A stretch of DNA of 47,454 nucleotides from Clostridia bacterium (GTDB taxonomy: Bacteria; Bacillota; Clostridia; Christensenellales; Borkfalkiaceae): the NCBI GenBank assembly GCA_017624285.1, contig JAGANI010000041.1, forward strand, positions 1 through 47,454, written 5' to 3'. Of the stretch, positions 17,671-27,812 are shown one piece after another (positions within the stretch are counted from its first letter, which is position 1; the number at the start of each line of letters is the position of its first letter). The position numbers and the translations under genes are program-made. The notes below the pieces were generated by a model that worked only from the letters and a program-made list of their open reading frames with translations, did no database searches and was not told the DNA's origin.

Positions 17671-17696
17671 AAAAGACCGTTTTTAGACGGTCTTTT
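17671..17696 (+). terminator. Terminator of the pyr operon
   Basis: AAAAGACCGT (17671-17680), loop TTTTAG, ACGGTCTTTT (17687-17696). A further small repeat, GGGTA-CGG-TACCC, lies just after it at about 17706-17718. Confidence 0.9.
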
Positions 17697-17750
17697 AAAA
17701 TTAGCGGGGTACGGTACCCGTTATTTTACCAATTTAATTATTTTACGTAA

Positions 17751-17777
17751 AAAAGGTTACGCGTTTTGCGTAACCTT
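17751..17777 (-). terminator. Terminator of the zinc-ribbon membrane protein gene
   Basis: AAGGTTACGC (17753-17762) and GCGTAACCTT (17768-17777), 10 bp. On the minus strand it is followed by a T-run. Confidence 0.88.
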
Positions 17778-17786
17778 AATTTTTTA

Positions 17787-18755
17787 TTATTCAGCAGAAA
17801 GGCTTGCGTGTACTTTGTTAAAGTATAATGCAGAAACAAAGTAGTAACCAGCAAAAGCAATCATAGATAAACCTACACCCCAGCCACCTAATAACGAGGT
17901 AATAAAGTTGTTAAAGAAGGTAAAGTAGATACCGATGATAGCAAAGAGTACGCCAAATACGTAAAGACGTTTTTTGGGGTTGGGCATATTAGCGTCGTAA
18001 ATGCCGGTTTCAGCAAAGTTGCTAAGTCTTTGATAGTAGCCTTTTAAGTGCTTATGCATAACTAACTTTTGGATGAAAGAGAAGATGAATAAGAAAGCGA
18101 TTACGATACCGATGATAATCATAACAGCCATACCAGCTTCAAGTAAAGTTTCTAAAACTTTAATTAATTCATCAAGTTCAGCACTGTCTTCACCAAGTAA
18201 GCTTGTAAATTGCTTAATAACCTCACCAACGTCAGTAGTGCCTTCTTTAATCTTTTCGATAGCCATTGCTAACATAACGAAGATTGCTAAAATGATAACA
18301 CCGATAACTGCGTTACCAATTAATTCAAAAATGCTTACTACAAGTAAAATTGCAGGGAAGCCTTTAAGTTTACCAACCAAGCTAGCATCGTTTGCTTTGA
18401 TGTACATCTTCCAAGAAGCGATAGTAGCTATGATAGAGAATACTAAAGCTAAGATGTCAAACACGCATAAAAATACGTTGCCAAACTTAAACGGTGTTAA
18501 CTTATCGATAACTTTAGTAAGGTAGAAAACCGTTACAAGCGATAAGAAAATTGTAAGTACAAGGAACAACGGGGTTTTAAAAGTACTCGTTAACTTAGAC
18601 GTATCTTTAGGTGTTAAAGGTGCGTTTACGGTAACGGGTGCTGCTGCAACTGGTGCTGGAGCAGGTGCTTCAACATGTTGTTCTTGACTAGTGCCACATT
18701 CCGGACAGAATTTACTGCCATCAGGAAGTTCTTTGCCACATTTGAAACAAAACAT
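17787..18755 (-). CDS. Zinc-ribbon multi-pass membrane protein of unknown function
   Basis: 322 residues. It begins with a zinc ribbon (C3-x2-C6 ... C17-x2-C20: FKCGKELPDGSKFCPECG), then a proline/alanine-rich linker to about residue 55. Six or so hydrophobic segments follow, with an acidic stretch (VGEVIKQFTSLLGEDSAELDELIKV, cut here only for description) between the third and fourth. This N-terminal ribbon on a membrane protein is common in Clostridia, but no role is known to me. The start at 18755 is chosen because AAAGGAG sits 7 bases upstream; an in-frame ATG nine codons earlier has no such site. Confidence 0.72.
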   Translation of the reverse strand: MFCFKCGKELPDGSKFCPECGTSQEQHVEAPAPAPVAAAPVTVNAPLTPKDTSKLTSTFKTPLFLVLTIFLSLVTVFYLTKVIDKLTPFKFGNVFLCVFDILALVFSIIATIASWKMYIKANDASLVGKLKGFPAILLVVSIFELIGNAVIGVIILAIFVMLAMAIEKIKEGTTDVGEVIKQFTSLLGEDSAELDELIKVLETLLEAGMAVMIIIGIVIAFLFIFSFIQKLVMHKHLKGYYQRLSNFAETGIYDANMPNPKKRLYVFGVLFAIIGIYFTFFNNFITSLLGGWGVGLSMIAFAGYYFVSALYFNKVHASLSAE

Positions 18756-18784
18756 AAAAAATCTCCTTTTATTAAGATACAACC

Positions 18785-18814
18785 ATTATATAATAATGTT
18801 TAAAATAAAATCAA
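18785..18814 (-). promoter_or_regulatory. Probable promoter of the zinc-ribbon membrane protein gene
   Basis: Minus strand TTGATT (complement of 18809-18814), 18-base spacer, TATAAT (complement of 18785-18790). Confidence 0.6.
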
Positions 18815-18921
18815 GCACTTTTTGATATTTTTTGTCGAAAATATATAAAATTTGATGTTTTTTGTTAATAAAAAGTGGCGTTATTTTTTGTAAAGTCGAT
18901 TTAGCTAATATTTTATTAAAT

Positions 18922-18947
18922 AAAAAAGGCGGTTGTTTACCGCCTTT
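18922..18947 (-). terminator. Terminator of glyQS
   Basis: AAAGGCGGT (18925-18933), loop TGTTT, ACCGCCTTT (18939-18947), followed on the minus strand by a T-run. Confidence 0.88.
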
Positions 18948-18953
18948 AATCTA

Positions 18954-20336
18954 TTAAAGTTCAATAGCCTTTAAAATGTAGTTTTCAAGTTCGTCTATGC
19001 TGATACGGATTTGCTCCATACTGTCCCTATCCCTAACGGTAACGGTGTTATCTTCTAACGTGTCAAAGTCAACTGTTACACAGAAAGGCGTACCGATTTC
19101 GTCTTGACGACGATAACGCTTACCAATTGAACCTGCTTCATCATAAGTACAGGGGAACTTTTTGCAAAGTTTTCTATAAATTTCAGTTGCTTTAGCGCCT
19201 AATTCCTTTTTCTGTAAGGGCAATACAGCACATTTATAGGCAGCAATTGCCGGGTGGAAGTGCATAACTACTCTAGTATCGCCACCTTCTAAAACTTCTT
19301 CGTCATACGCTTCAGAAAGCACTGCAAGCATAAGCCTATCTGCACCGATAGAATATTCAATAACGTAAGGTATAAACTTTTCGTTAGTGATGGGGTCGGT
19401 GTATAGCATTGATTTACCAGAGTATTCTTGGTGGCGTGATAAGTCGTAATTAGTTCTATTGTGGATACCGTTAAGTTCCGACCAACCAATCGGGAAAAGG
19501 TACTGTATATCACAAGCAGCCCTTGCATAGTGCGCAAGTTTGTCGTGGTCTTTGTATCTTAAATGTTCAGGCTTAATGCCGATAGAAAGTAAAAAGTCCC
19601 AAGCGGCTTTCTTAAAATAAGCGTAATATTCTTCATCAGTACCTTCTTTACAGAACCATTGATGTTCCATTTGTTCAAATTCAATAGTTCTAAAAATAAA
19701 GTTACCGGGGGTAATTTCGTTTCTAAACGCTTTACCTATTTGACCTATACCAAACGGTACTTTTGCCCTCGTAGTGCGTTGTACGTTTAAAAAGTTAACA
19801 AATTCACCTTGCGCGGTTTCTGGACGGAGGTAAATTGTGTTGGTAGAATCTTCCGTTACGCCTCTTGACGTTTGGAACATAAGGTTAAAGTTTCTAATAG
19901 GTGTCCAGTTAAAGTTACCACAATTTGGGCAACGAACTTCGTTTGCAGTGATGTAATCTTGCATTTCTTCCTGACTCATAGTGTCGGGGTTAATTGCACC
20001 CTTAGAGTGGTTTTCAATTAAGTTATCAGCCCTATGGCGTGATTTACAAGATTTACAGTCCATTTTAGGGTCGCTAAAAGACGCCGTGTGTCCAGACGCG
20101 TCCCAAACCCTTGCGTTCATCAAAATCGCTGCATCAACGCCAAAGGAGTTATCGCTTTCTTGTACAAATTTTTTCCACCAAGCGCGCTTGATGTTGTTTT
20201 TAACTTCAACACCGATAGGACCGTAATCCCAAGTGTTACCCATACCACCGTAAATTTCCGAACCAGGGAAGATAATACCCCTAGATTTACAAAGATTTAC
20301 AAGTTTATCCATTGTTGCAACCAATTTTTGTTCCAT
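18954..20336 (-). CDS. glyQS: Glycyl-tRNA synthetase, homodimeric type
   Basis: 460 residues, the length of the Bacillus-type alpha2 enzyme. Class II motifs are visible: motif 2 in [22 protein letters not shown] and motif 3 in [15 protein letters not shown] (each quoted in part). N-terminal [11 protein letters not shown] and FQTSRG are specific blocks of this GlyRS. The C-terminal anticodon-binding domain includes [13 protein letters not shown]. It charges tRNA-Gly. No T-box leader is visible upstream; the 248 bases to glnS hold only AT-rich DNA and promoters. Confidence 0.96.
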   Translation of the reverse strand: MEQKLVATMDKLVNLCKSRGIIFPGSEIYGGMGNTWDYGPIGVEVKNNIKRAWWKKFVQESDNSFGVDAAILMNARVWDASGHTASFSDPKMDCKSCKSRHRADNLIENHSKGAINPDTMSQEEMQDYITANEVRCPNCGNFNWTPIRNFNLMFQTSRGVTEDSTNTIYLRPETAQGEFVNFLNVQRTTRAKVPFGIGQIGKAFRNEITPGNFIFRTIEFEQMEHQWFCKEGTDEEYYAYFKKAAWDFLLSIGIKPEHLRYKDHDKLAHYARAACDIQYLFPIGWSELNGIHNRTNYDLSRHQEYSGKSMLYTDPITNEKFIPYVIEYSIGADRLMLAVLSEAYDEEVLEGGDTRVVMHFHPAIAAYKCAVLPLQKKELGAKATEIYRKLCKKFPCTYDEAGSIGKRYRRQDEIGTPFCVTVDFDTLEDNTVTVRDRDSMEQIRISIDELENYILKAIEL

Positions 20337-20450
20337 AATCTAATTAGTCCTTTTAATTTTGCTTAAAGCGTTTTTTGTTATTTAATATTTTTATAGCATA
20401 ATTGTAAAACAAAAAAGCAGTTTAGTCAACAAATTAAGCCTGAATACCAC

Positions 20451-20470
20451 TTAATTTTAATCAAAATTAA
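20451..20470. repeat. AT-only palindrome between glyQS and glnS
   Basis: TTAATTTT (20451-20458) and AAAATTAA (20463-20470) around AATC. It lies 21 bases upstream of the glnS -35. It could be an operator or chance in AT-rich DNA. Confidence 0.35.
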
Positions 20471-20491
20471 TGCTAAATTACATAAATTACT

Positions 20492-20519
20492 TTGCACGGT
20501 GCTTTTTTTGTGATATAAT
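20492..20519 (+). promoter_or_regulatory. Promoter of glnS
   Basis: TTGCAC 20492-20497, 16-base spacer, TATAAT 20514-20519 preceded by TGA. A small ACCCA/TGGGT hairpin lies in the leader, just before the ribosome binding site. Confidence 0.78.
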
Positions 20520-20584
20520 ACCTAATATAAATAGTATAATTTAATACCCATTACGTTTTGGGTTTTCCTTTAAAGGAGTTTTCT

Positions 20585-22210
20585 ATGCCGGAAGCAACTA
20601 ATTTTATTGAACAGATTATTAATGACGAGTTGGCGTCGGGTAAGGTTACTGCAGTACAAACGCGTTTCCCGCCAGAACCTAACGGTTATCTTCACATAGG
20701 TCACGCAAAATCACTTTGCATCAACTTTGGTATTAAAGAAAAGTACGAAGGTAAGTGCAACCTATTTTTAGACGATACTAACCCTTCTAAAGAAAAGGTG
20801 GAATTTGTTGAAGCTATTAAAAAAGACATCGCTTGGTTAGGTTTTACTTACGATAAAATAACCTATGCGTCCGATTATTACGACGATATTTATAACTTTG
20901 CCGTTAAAGAAATCGAACTTGGCAACGCATACGTTTGCGATATGACGCCGGAAGAAATTTCTTTAAACAGGGGTACTTTAACTCAACCTGGTAAAGAAAG
21001 CCCGTATCGCAATAGGTCGGTTGAAGAAAACTTAAAACTCTTTGAAGAAATGCGCTTAGGCAAATACCCCGACGGTAGTAAATGTTTAAGGGCTAAAATA
21101 GATATGGCGTCGCCAAATATTAACATGCGCGACCCTGTTATTTACAGAATTTTAAGGGAACACCATTATAGGACTGGCGATAAGTGGTGCATTTATCCGA
21201 TGTACGACTTTGCGCATCCTATATGCGACTATATGCAGGGTGTAACCCACTCTATCTGTACGTTAGAGTTTGAGGACCATCGTCCTTTATACGACTGGGT
21301 GGGCATAACTTTAGGTTTTAACCCAAAACCCCGTCAAATAGAGTTTGCTAGACTTAACGTAACCAACCTTGTTATGAGTAAGAGATATCTTAAAAAACTT
21401 GTTGAGGAAGGTTCGGTTGAAGGTTGGGACGACCCCCGTATGCCCACGCTTACCGGTTTAAGAAACCGTGGCGTACCTGCCGAAGCGTTAAAGGATTTTT
21501 GCGCGCGTATCGGTGTGTGCAAGGCTAATTCAGAGGTTCAAATTAGTTATTTAGAGGCTTGTATTAGAGAGTATTTAAACACTAATGCAGAGCGTGCTAT
21601 GGCTGTGTTAAAACCTCTAAAAGTAACCATTACCAACTACGACGGTGTAGAAGATCTTGATTTTGAAATTAATCCAAATTTAGAAAACAAACCTACACGT
21701 CCCGTGTCGTTTTCTAAAAATATCTATATTGATGCGGATGATTTTTCCATTTGTCCTCCGCCAAAATACTTCCGTCTTAAAAAGGATGGTTACGTAAGAC
21801 TTAAAAACGCATATATTATTAAGTGTGATGAAATTTTATTTAACGATGACGGTAGCGTTAAAGAACTTTTATGTTCCTACGTGCCGGAATCTCGCAGTGG
21901 TTCGGATACTTCTGGTATCAAATGTAAAGGTGTTATTCAATGGGTTGACGCTAATACCGCTGTGGATTGTGAAATACGTAAATACGGCTATTTATTAAAT
22001 GATGAAGAATATCCTGGTCAAGATTTTTCCGAAAGGATGAATCGCGACAGCGTAAAAGTGTTTAACGGCAAGGCAGAGCCTTACGTGTTTGAAGGTGAGT
22101 TTGATAAGCCCTTCCAATTTTTAAGAACAGGTTATTTTAAAAAGATAAACGCTAAAACAGGCGTTGTTTTATCCGAAATAGTTTCACTTAAAGATAACTT
22201 CAATAAATAA
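20585..22210 (+). CDS. glnS: Glutaminyl-tRNA synthetase
   Basis: 541 residues. Class I signature HIGH is at 37-40 in PPEPNGYLHIGHAKS, and VMSKR near residue 265 stands for KMSKS. The block LDDTNPSKE and the two-domain C-terminal beta-barrel anticodon region (RPVSFSKNIYIDADDF) are typical of GlnRS rather than GluRS. It charges tRNA-Gln directly; many Bacillota instead amidate Glu-tRNA-Gln through GatCAB. The start at 20585 follows AAAGGAG by 7 bases, while a longer frame from 20558 lies inside the leader. A tRNA-Gln(CUG) gene is in the same window at 38911. Confidence 0.96.
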   Translation: MPEATNFIEQIINDELASGKVTAVQTRFPPEPNGYLHIGHAKSLCINFGIKEKYEGKCNLFLDDTNPSKEKVEFVEAIKKDIAWLGFTYDKITYASDYYDDIYNFAVKEIELGNAYVCDMTPEEISLNRGTLTQPGKESPYRNRSVEENLKLFEEMRLGKYPDGSKCLRAKIDMASPNINMRDPVIYRILREHHYRTGDKWCIYPMYDFAHPICDYMQGVTHSICTLEFEDHRPLYDWVGITLGFNPKPRQIEFARLNVTNLVMSKRYLKKLVEEGSVEGWDDPRMPTLTGLRNRGVPAEALKDFCARIGVCKANSEVQISYLEACIREYLNTNAERAMAVLKPLKVTITNYDGVEDLDFEINPNLENKPTRPVSFSKNIYIDADDFSICPPPKYFRLKKDGYVRLKNAYIIKCDEILFNDDGSVKELLCSYVPESRSGSDTSGIKCKGVIQWVDANTAVDCEIRKYGYLLNDEEYPGQDFSERMNRDSVKVFNGKAEPYVFEGEFDKPFQFLRTGYFKKINAKTGVVLSEIVSLKDNFNK

Positions 22211-22235
22211 TATAAGTTTGGTTTTAGGAGCAGGT

Positions 22236-22802
22236 ATGATTATTGATATCGTTACGATAGTGCTTTTACTAATCGTAGGCATTGTTAATTTTATAGGTGG
22301 TTTTTCTAACGGTTGTTTGAAAAATATTTTAACAGTAGCGTCTATCGGCGTTATGATTATTGTTGCGCCTATACTCGTAGATCTTATTTCACCGATGTTT
22401 TCCGGTCTTGGCGAAAGCGTAAATTCCGCCGTTGGTGAAATGGTTTCTTTTGACGCGGGTAATTTGGTTGTAAAAATTATCTCTTATCTTATCGTTTGCG
22501 CCGGTTTAGGTATCGTGTTATGGATTCTTTGCGCAATTATAAGAAAAATTTTACTTTCCATCTTCAAACCTAAAGGTGTTTTAAAAATCATCGATAGGAT
22601 TGCTGGCTTAGTGGTTAGTATTGCTATTTACGGCGTGTTGTTTTTAGGTATTTACGCGCTTGTCGTTCAAATACCTGTTGAAGCACTTCAATCAATTTTT
22701 GCTGACAGTAAAATTATGCAAATCAACTTTTTAGTTGAACCGTTAAAAGGCGTATTCGGTTCTATATCGGGCGCTGGTATCGGCAATCTTTTAACAGCGT
22801 AA
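22236..22802 (+). CDS. CvpA-like membrane protein
   Basis: 188 residues with about four hydrophobic segments. It opens MIIDIVTIVLLLIVGIVNFI then GGFSNGCLKN, as in CvpA family proteins, where a first helix is followed by a Gly-rich turn and Lys. CvpA is linked to colicin V export and envelope upkeep in E. coli; the role in Clostridia is unclear. TTAGGAG precedes ATG 22236, which is preferred to a GTG at 22218. It lies 25 bases behind glnS and ends at a strong terminator, so it is cotranscribed with glnS. Confidence 0.55.
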   Translation: MIIDIVTIVLLLIVGIVNFIGGFSNGCLKNILTVASIGVMIIVAPILVDLISPMFSGLGESVNSAVGEMVSFDAGNLVVKIISYLIVCAGLGIVLWILCAIIRKILLSIFKPKGVLKIIDRIAGLVVSIAIYGVLFLGIYALVVQIPVEALQSIFADSKIMQINFLVEPLKGVFGSISGAGIGNLLTA

Positions 22803-22803
22803 A

Positions 22804-22828
22804 AAAAAGGCAGGTAACTGCCTTTTTT
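22804..22828 (+). terminator. Terminator after the CvpA-like gene
   Basis: AAAAAGGCAG (22804-22813), loop GTAA, CTGCCTTTTT (22818-22827). Confidence 0.92.
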
Positions 22829-22882
22829 GTTTAATTAAAATAGGTTTAACTAGCCAACGGGGTGTTTTTTTATATTATAATT

Positions 22883-23548
22883 TTAAAAAATATCTTTTGT
22901 GGCAAGTATTTCACCAGATACTGCATCAAATAGCATCGCTTTGGTATTTAGCTTTTTATCCGTTATAGCGACGTAGTAATAAAAAGCATCTTTGTATGGT
23001 AAAATTTTAATGGTAATTTCACCGTTAAATACGCCGTTTTCGGTTAAATTATCAAGGTATGTTTTTTGTGATAGGTACAAATTTTTTAACAACGATTCGG
23101 TATTTTTTATACCATCGGTCAGTTTTGACGTAAAAGTTACTTTACATATGTTACTTGCTAGGCATATATCTGCGTCAAACTGTGTTTTATTAAAACTTTC
23201 GGGGTAAATAGTTGCCGTTAAACTATTTGTAACTGGGTCAAAAGTGAATTTTTCGTTATAATCGACGCCATCAATATTTATGCGTAACTCGTAAGATATT
23301 TCAGGCTCGGTAAAAGGTATTTTAAAAACCAATTGAGTATAGACGTCACCAACTATTCCGTCTTTAACTAAAGGGATTTCGCTTTTATTTAACTCTGCGC
23401 TAAGCGTGCCGTAATCGCTTTGGGCGGTGTAAATATTTATACGATTTTCAGATATATAGTCTGTTAAAAAATGCTTATCTTCCTTTTTGCAAGACGTTAT
23501 TAAAAATAGTATTGGTACTATTAATAAAACTGCTAGTAATTTTTTCAT
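22883..23548 (-). CDS. Predicted lipoprotein of unknown function
   Basis: 221 residues. The signal peptide ends in a lipobox, LITSC, with Cys20 as the lipid site, followed by KKEDKH. The mature part looks beta-rich, with no motif I recognise. The C-terminal 50 residues (AFYYYVAITDKKLNTKAMLFDAVSG, quoted in part) resemble PepSY-like strands, where a 'D..SGEIL' turn is common, but this is weak. GGAG is 6 bases upstream of ATG. It faces the terminator of the CvpA-like gene and stands alone. Confidence 0.65.
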   Translation of the reverse strand: MKKLLAVLLIVPILFLITSCKKEDKHFLTDYISENRINIYTAQSDYGTLSAELNKSEIPLVKDGIVGDVYTQLVFKIPFTEPEISYELRINIDGVDYNEKFTFDPVTNSLTATIYPESFNKTQFDADICLASNICKVTFTSKLTDGIKNTESLLKNLYLSQKTYLDNLTENGVFNGEITIKILPYKDAFYYYVAITDKKLNTKAMLFDAVSGEILATKDIF

Positions 23549-23691
23549 TACAACTCCAAAACCTTTTTTTATATGATATTCTTTCTTGTTTTAAGATATT
23601 CGCTTTTAACTTTCAAAAAAACTAATTTTTTTATAAAATCATTTGGTGTGTGCTTTATTTAACAAAAATTGATGTTTTTGGTAAAAAACAA

Positions 23692-23720
23692 TTGCATTTT
23701 ATTTACTTTTTTAGTAAAAT
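23692..23720 (+). promoter_or_regulatory. Promoter of the gene at 23751
   Basis: TTGCAT 23692-23697, 17-base spacer, TAAAAT 23715-23720. Confidence 0.7.
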
Positions 23721-23750
23721 AGAAAAAATACTTTTTAGTGGAGGGGCTAA

Positions 23751-24329
23751 ATGGGTAAACTCATTGCAAAAACTGCAACGGCAACGCTCGGCGCGATAAT
23801 TTCGGTGCTACTCGTTGTGTTTTTAATACTTCATTTTTTCGTTCCGTCCGCTATGGTAAAGGTAACTACGTCGTTTGGTATGGAAAAATTAGCGCTTAAA
23901 TATTCAATTAAAACGTATGAAAAAAGTGAAGATTTATCCGACCTCCAAGACGTTTTGTATCGCGCTAACGAGCTTGAGGATTATTCAGTTATAGTAAAAT
24001 ACTCGCCGTCAATGTATGATGATGATAAGTTTTTAACTTTTTGCGACGCCCAGCAAAGTGGGGAAATCAGTTACAAAAGTTATGTTTTAAGTAATTATAT
24101 CTTTGCTCTTAATGAGGAAGGTGTTCCTATTAGCGATATTATCGCTAAAACAAAATATCTTTACGATAACTTTTACGGCACGGGGTTTGAGCAGTTTAAC
24201 CCCTACCATGCGCTTTGCATGGTTTTAACATCGCCTAATGCCGAAGTCGTAAGTTTACTAACTACTATTGTGTGCGATGGGGAAGAGGCCGTTTTACGGG
24301 ATTATTACGTAACAAAACTTACGGCGTAA
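23751..24329 (+). CDS. Membrane-anchored protein of unknown function, probably frameshifted at the 3' end
   Basis: 192 residues. A hydrophobic segment at about 8-35 is followed by an extracytoplasmic region rich in Tyr, Asp and Leu. I recognise no domain. GTGGAGGGG precedes ATG. The frame ends LRDYYVTKLTA-stop at 24329. In the next frame the DNA continues as a coding-looking tail, TYGVTKKQINKLIDKVKN plus SPHGDT, to TAA at 24387-24389. One extra A in the AAAA run at about 24313-24316 would join the two. The true product may therefore be about 20 residues longer. Confidence 0.6.
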   Translation: MGKLIAKTATATLGAIISVLLVVFLILHFFVPSAMVKVTTSFGMEKLALKYSIKTYEKSEDLSDLQDVLYRANELEDYSVIVKYSPSMYDDDKFLTFCDAQQSGEISYKSYVLSNYIFALNEEGVPISDIIAKTKYLYDNFYGTGFEQFNPYHALCMVLTSPNAEVVSLLTTIVCDGEEAVLRDYYVTKLTA

Positions 24330-24391
24330 CCAAAAAGCAGATTAATAAACTAATTGATAAAGTAAAAAATTCGCCACACGGCGATACGTAA

Positions 24392-25867
<1,476 letters not shown>

Positions 25868-25873
25868 TAAATC

Positions 25874-25899
25874 AAGGTCGGTTTACGCCGACCTTTTTT
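25874..25899 (+). terminator. Terminator of guaB
   Basis: AAGGTCGG (25874-25881), loop TTTACG, CCGACCTT (25888-25895), T6. Confidence 0.92.
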
Positions 25900-25989
25900 A
25901 TTTTTAAATAGGATTGGCTTTTTTTCTTGCTAAGTGGTGTATATAGTCTTTAAAAATCCCTATAGATTATCTAAAAATTTGGGTAAGTG

Positions 25990-26008
25990 TATAAATTTTA
26001 AATTTATA
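25990..26008. repeat. Perfect AT palindrome upstream of the second LRR lipoprotein gene
   Basis: TATAAATTT (25990-25998), one T, AAATTTATA (26000-26008), ending 24 bases before the -35. It may be an operator or an UP-like element. The rest of 25900-26032 shows nothing recognisable. Confidence 0.4.
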
Positions 26009-26032
26009 TATGATAGAAATTTATATTTAACC

Positions 26033-26061
26033 TTGACACCTTTAAAAAAATGTGATATATT
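26033..26061 (+). promoter_or_regulatory. Promoter of the second LRR lipoprotein gene
   Basis: TTGACA 26033-26038, 17-base spacer, TATATT 26056-26061 preceded by TGA. The leader contains GATAAT...ATTATC, which can pair. Confidence 0.85.
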
Positions 26062-26121
26062 TACTTTGTATAAAAATATATTGATAATGGGTTTTTGTCT
26101 TATTATCTTGTAGGAGTGTCT

Positions 26122-26820
26122 ATGAAAAAGATTTTAAGCATACTTATGCTTGTAGTATTAAGTTTTTCATTAATGGCTTGTAAGGTTTCTAATGTAGAGT
26201 ATACTTACGAGCTTAACGAAGCAGGCGATGGTTACGTTGTAGTGGCTTTTGATGCATCAAAGGTTATTACCAAAAACGTTATTTTAGAAGTTCCTTCTGA
26301 ATATAATGGTTTACCAGTTAAACAAGTTGGCCGTACCGACGGCGAGACTGTCGCATTATTAACTGCTAACAGGGGTTATGGTAAAATTATTATCCCTGAT
26401 AGTGTTGAGATTATCGGTACTAGTGCATTTTCTAGCAACCAGATTGGTGAGGTTGATTTTGGTAACGGCTTAAAGTATATTGAAAGAAGCGCGTTTGCAA
26501 TGTCTGCTACGTTAGAAAAAGCGATTTTCCCAGATTCTCTTATTAAAATTGGTAGAACTGCTTTCAAGGACTATAAAGCTTTATACGTTGTTGATATTCC
26601 TAACGGCTGTCAAGAAATTGGTCAATTAGCATTTGAAAACTGCACCAGCCTTACTGAAATTTTTATCCCAGCATCGGTAAACACTATTGGTTCTAACGCA
26701 TTTAGGGGTTGCGAAAACATCACCATTAAGTGTGAAGCTACTTCTAAACCCGACGATTGGAAGAGCAACTGGTTTGGCGACGTTCCTCAAGAAAATATCA
26801 TTTGGGGCGCTAACGCATAA
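26122..26820 (+). CDS. BspA-like leucine-rich-repeat lipoprotein
   Basis: 232 residues. The lipoprotein signal ends LMAC with Cys20. About five LRR_5 repeats follow (IIIPDSVEIIGTSAF, AIFPDSLIKIGRTAF, VDIPNGCQEIGQLAFENC, IFIPASVNTIGSNAF). It closes with a Trp-containing tail typical of these proteins (KPDDWKSNWFG). It should be a surface-bound lipoprotein; the ligand is unknown. TAGGAG sits 6 bases before ATG 26122, so this is preferred to the in-frame start at 26095. It shares its layout with the lipoprotein encoded at 2623 but is shorter. Confidence 0.82.
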   Translation: MKKILSILMLVVLSFSLMACKVSNVEYTYELNEAGDGYVVVAFDASKVITKNVILEVPSEYNGLPVKQVGRTDGETVALLTANRGYGKIIIPDSVEIIGTSAFSSNQIGEVDFGNGLKYIERSAFAMSATLEKAIFPDSLIKIGRTAFKDYKALYVVDIPNGCQEIGQLAFENCTSLTEIFIPASVNTIGSNAFRGCENITIKCEATSKPDDWKSNWFGDVPQENIIWGANA

Positions 26821-26835
26821 TTAATTATTAAAATT

Positions 26836-26861
26836 AAAGGACGGTTAATCCGTCCTTTTTT
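26836..26861 (+). terminator. Terminator of the second LRR lipoprotein gene
   Basis: AAAGGACGG (26836-26844), loop TTAAT, CCGTCCTTT (26850-26858), T6. Confidence 0.92.
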
Positions 26862-26912
26862 ATTCTAATATATTATAAATTGTAAGGCTTTGTAAATAAA
26901 TTACAAAATTGG

Positions 26913-26941
26913 TTTACACGTTTAAAAAAATATTGTATTAT
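26913..26941 (+). promoter_or_regulatory. Promoter predicting a leaderless CPBP mRNA
   Basis: TTTACA 26913-26918, 17-base spacer, TATTAT 26936-26941. Only six bases separate the -10 from ATG 26948, so transcription would begin at or next to the start codon. Confidence 0.6.
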
Positions 26942-26947
26942 TTATCT

Positions 26948-27805
26948 ATGGATAATTTATTAAATAAAAAAAGAAGTGCGATGACGGTAGCCGTTAGCAT
27001 AGTAATAGGTTTTTTACTTTCTACCTTTGTGGCGCTGTTATTAGAAAAATTTTCATACGGCGTATTTATTTATCAGTCCGTTCAGCCATTACTCTTTATC
27101 GGGGTATCTTTGTTTTTTGCGTATAAGTATGGCAACGGGGTAAAAAATACTTTATTCGTTAAGGGGTTTAAGCCTAAATACCTAATTTACGTCTTAGTGC
27201 TGTTTTTTGGGCTGTTTTTTGGGTTAGGGTATATTAACCAAACGGTTTTTAGCTCAGTTGAAGCTTCTTTTAACATTTCCATCAATAATTTTGGTGATTA
27301 TTTTTTATACGCGTTAACGTTAGCGGTTGCCCCCGCTACTGGGGAAGAACTTTTATTTAGAGGTTTGGCGCTTTTTGCTATTACCGCTTATTTAGATAAT
27401 AACGGTCAAAATGGTTACGGTATTAAAAACGACCTAATCATATCTTGCGTAATAGGTTTAACGTTTGCTTTATATCATAAAAGCCTTTCACAATTGTTTT
27501 ATCAATTTTTTTACGGTTTTAGTTTAACACTTATTGTAATAAGGTCGGGTTCGATTTTTCCTGCAATTATTATGCATTTATTAAATAACCTCGTTATTAT
27601 AACGGTTTACTATATTAACCCAAATTTGACGTTGTTTAATATTCCATTATGCATCGTAGGGGTTATAGTATTTATGTTATCTGTATTTATACTTGTGTTT
27701 GAAGGGCGTAAAAACGTAGGCGTAAAAATAAATTATTCTAACGTTTTACCTTATTTTGCACTTGCGGGTGGTTTTTCGCTCGTAATGCTTTTAATGTTTA
27801 TTTAG
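26948..27805 (+). CDS. CPBP-family intramembrane glutamic protease
   Basis: 285 residues from ATG 26948, with about eight membrane segments. The CPBP motifs are present: E133-E134-x3-R138 (GEELLFRG), H177 (FALYHKS) and H210-x2-N213-N214 (MHLLNN). Relatives range from CAAX-type proteases to bacteriocin self-immunity proteins; which applies here is unknown. No ribosome binding site lies before 26948. A longer frame from TTG 26909 overlaps the -35, so it is not used. It reads into rlmH 7 bases downstream. Confidence 0.82.
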   Translation: MDNLLNKKRSAMTVAVSIVIGFLLSTFVALLLEKFSYGVFIYQSVQPLLFIGVSLFFAYKYGNGVKNTLFVKGFKPKYLIYVLVLFFGLFFGLGYINQTVFSSVEASFNISINNFGDYFLYALTLAVAPATGEELLFRGLALFAITAYLDNNGQNGYGIKNDLIISCVIGLTFALYHKSLSQLFYQFFYGFSLTLIVIRSGSIFPAIIMHLLNNLVIITVYYINPNLTLFNIPLCIVGVIVFMLSVFILVFEGRKNVGVKINYSNVLPYFALAGGFSLVMLLMFI

Positions 27806-27812
27806 GTGGGTT

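Noticed and set aside
18073-18525. Plus-strand frame of 150 codons opposite the zinc-ribbon membrane protein
   Set aside because: It mirrors the coding strand of a gene with clear signals and has no promoter or ribosome binding site.
20337-20584. T-box leader for glyQS or glnS
   Set aside because: No T-box sequence (GGTGGNACCGCG-like) or large leader fold is visible in the 248 bases, only promoters, an AT palindrome and a small hairpin.
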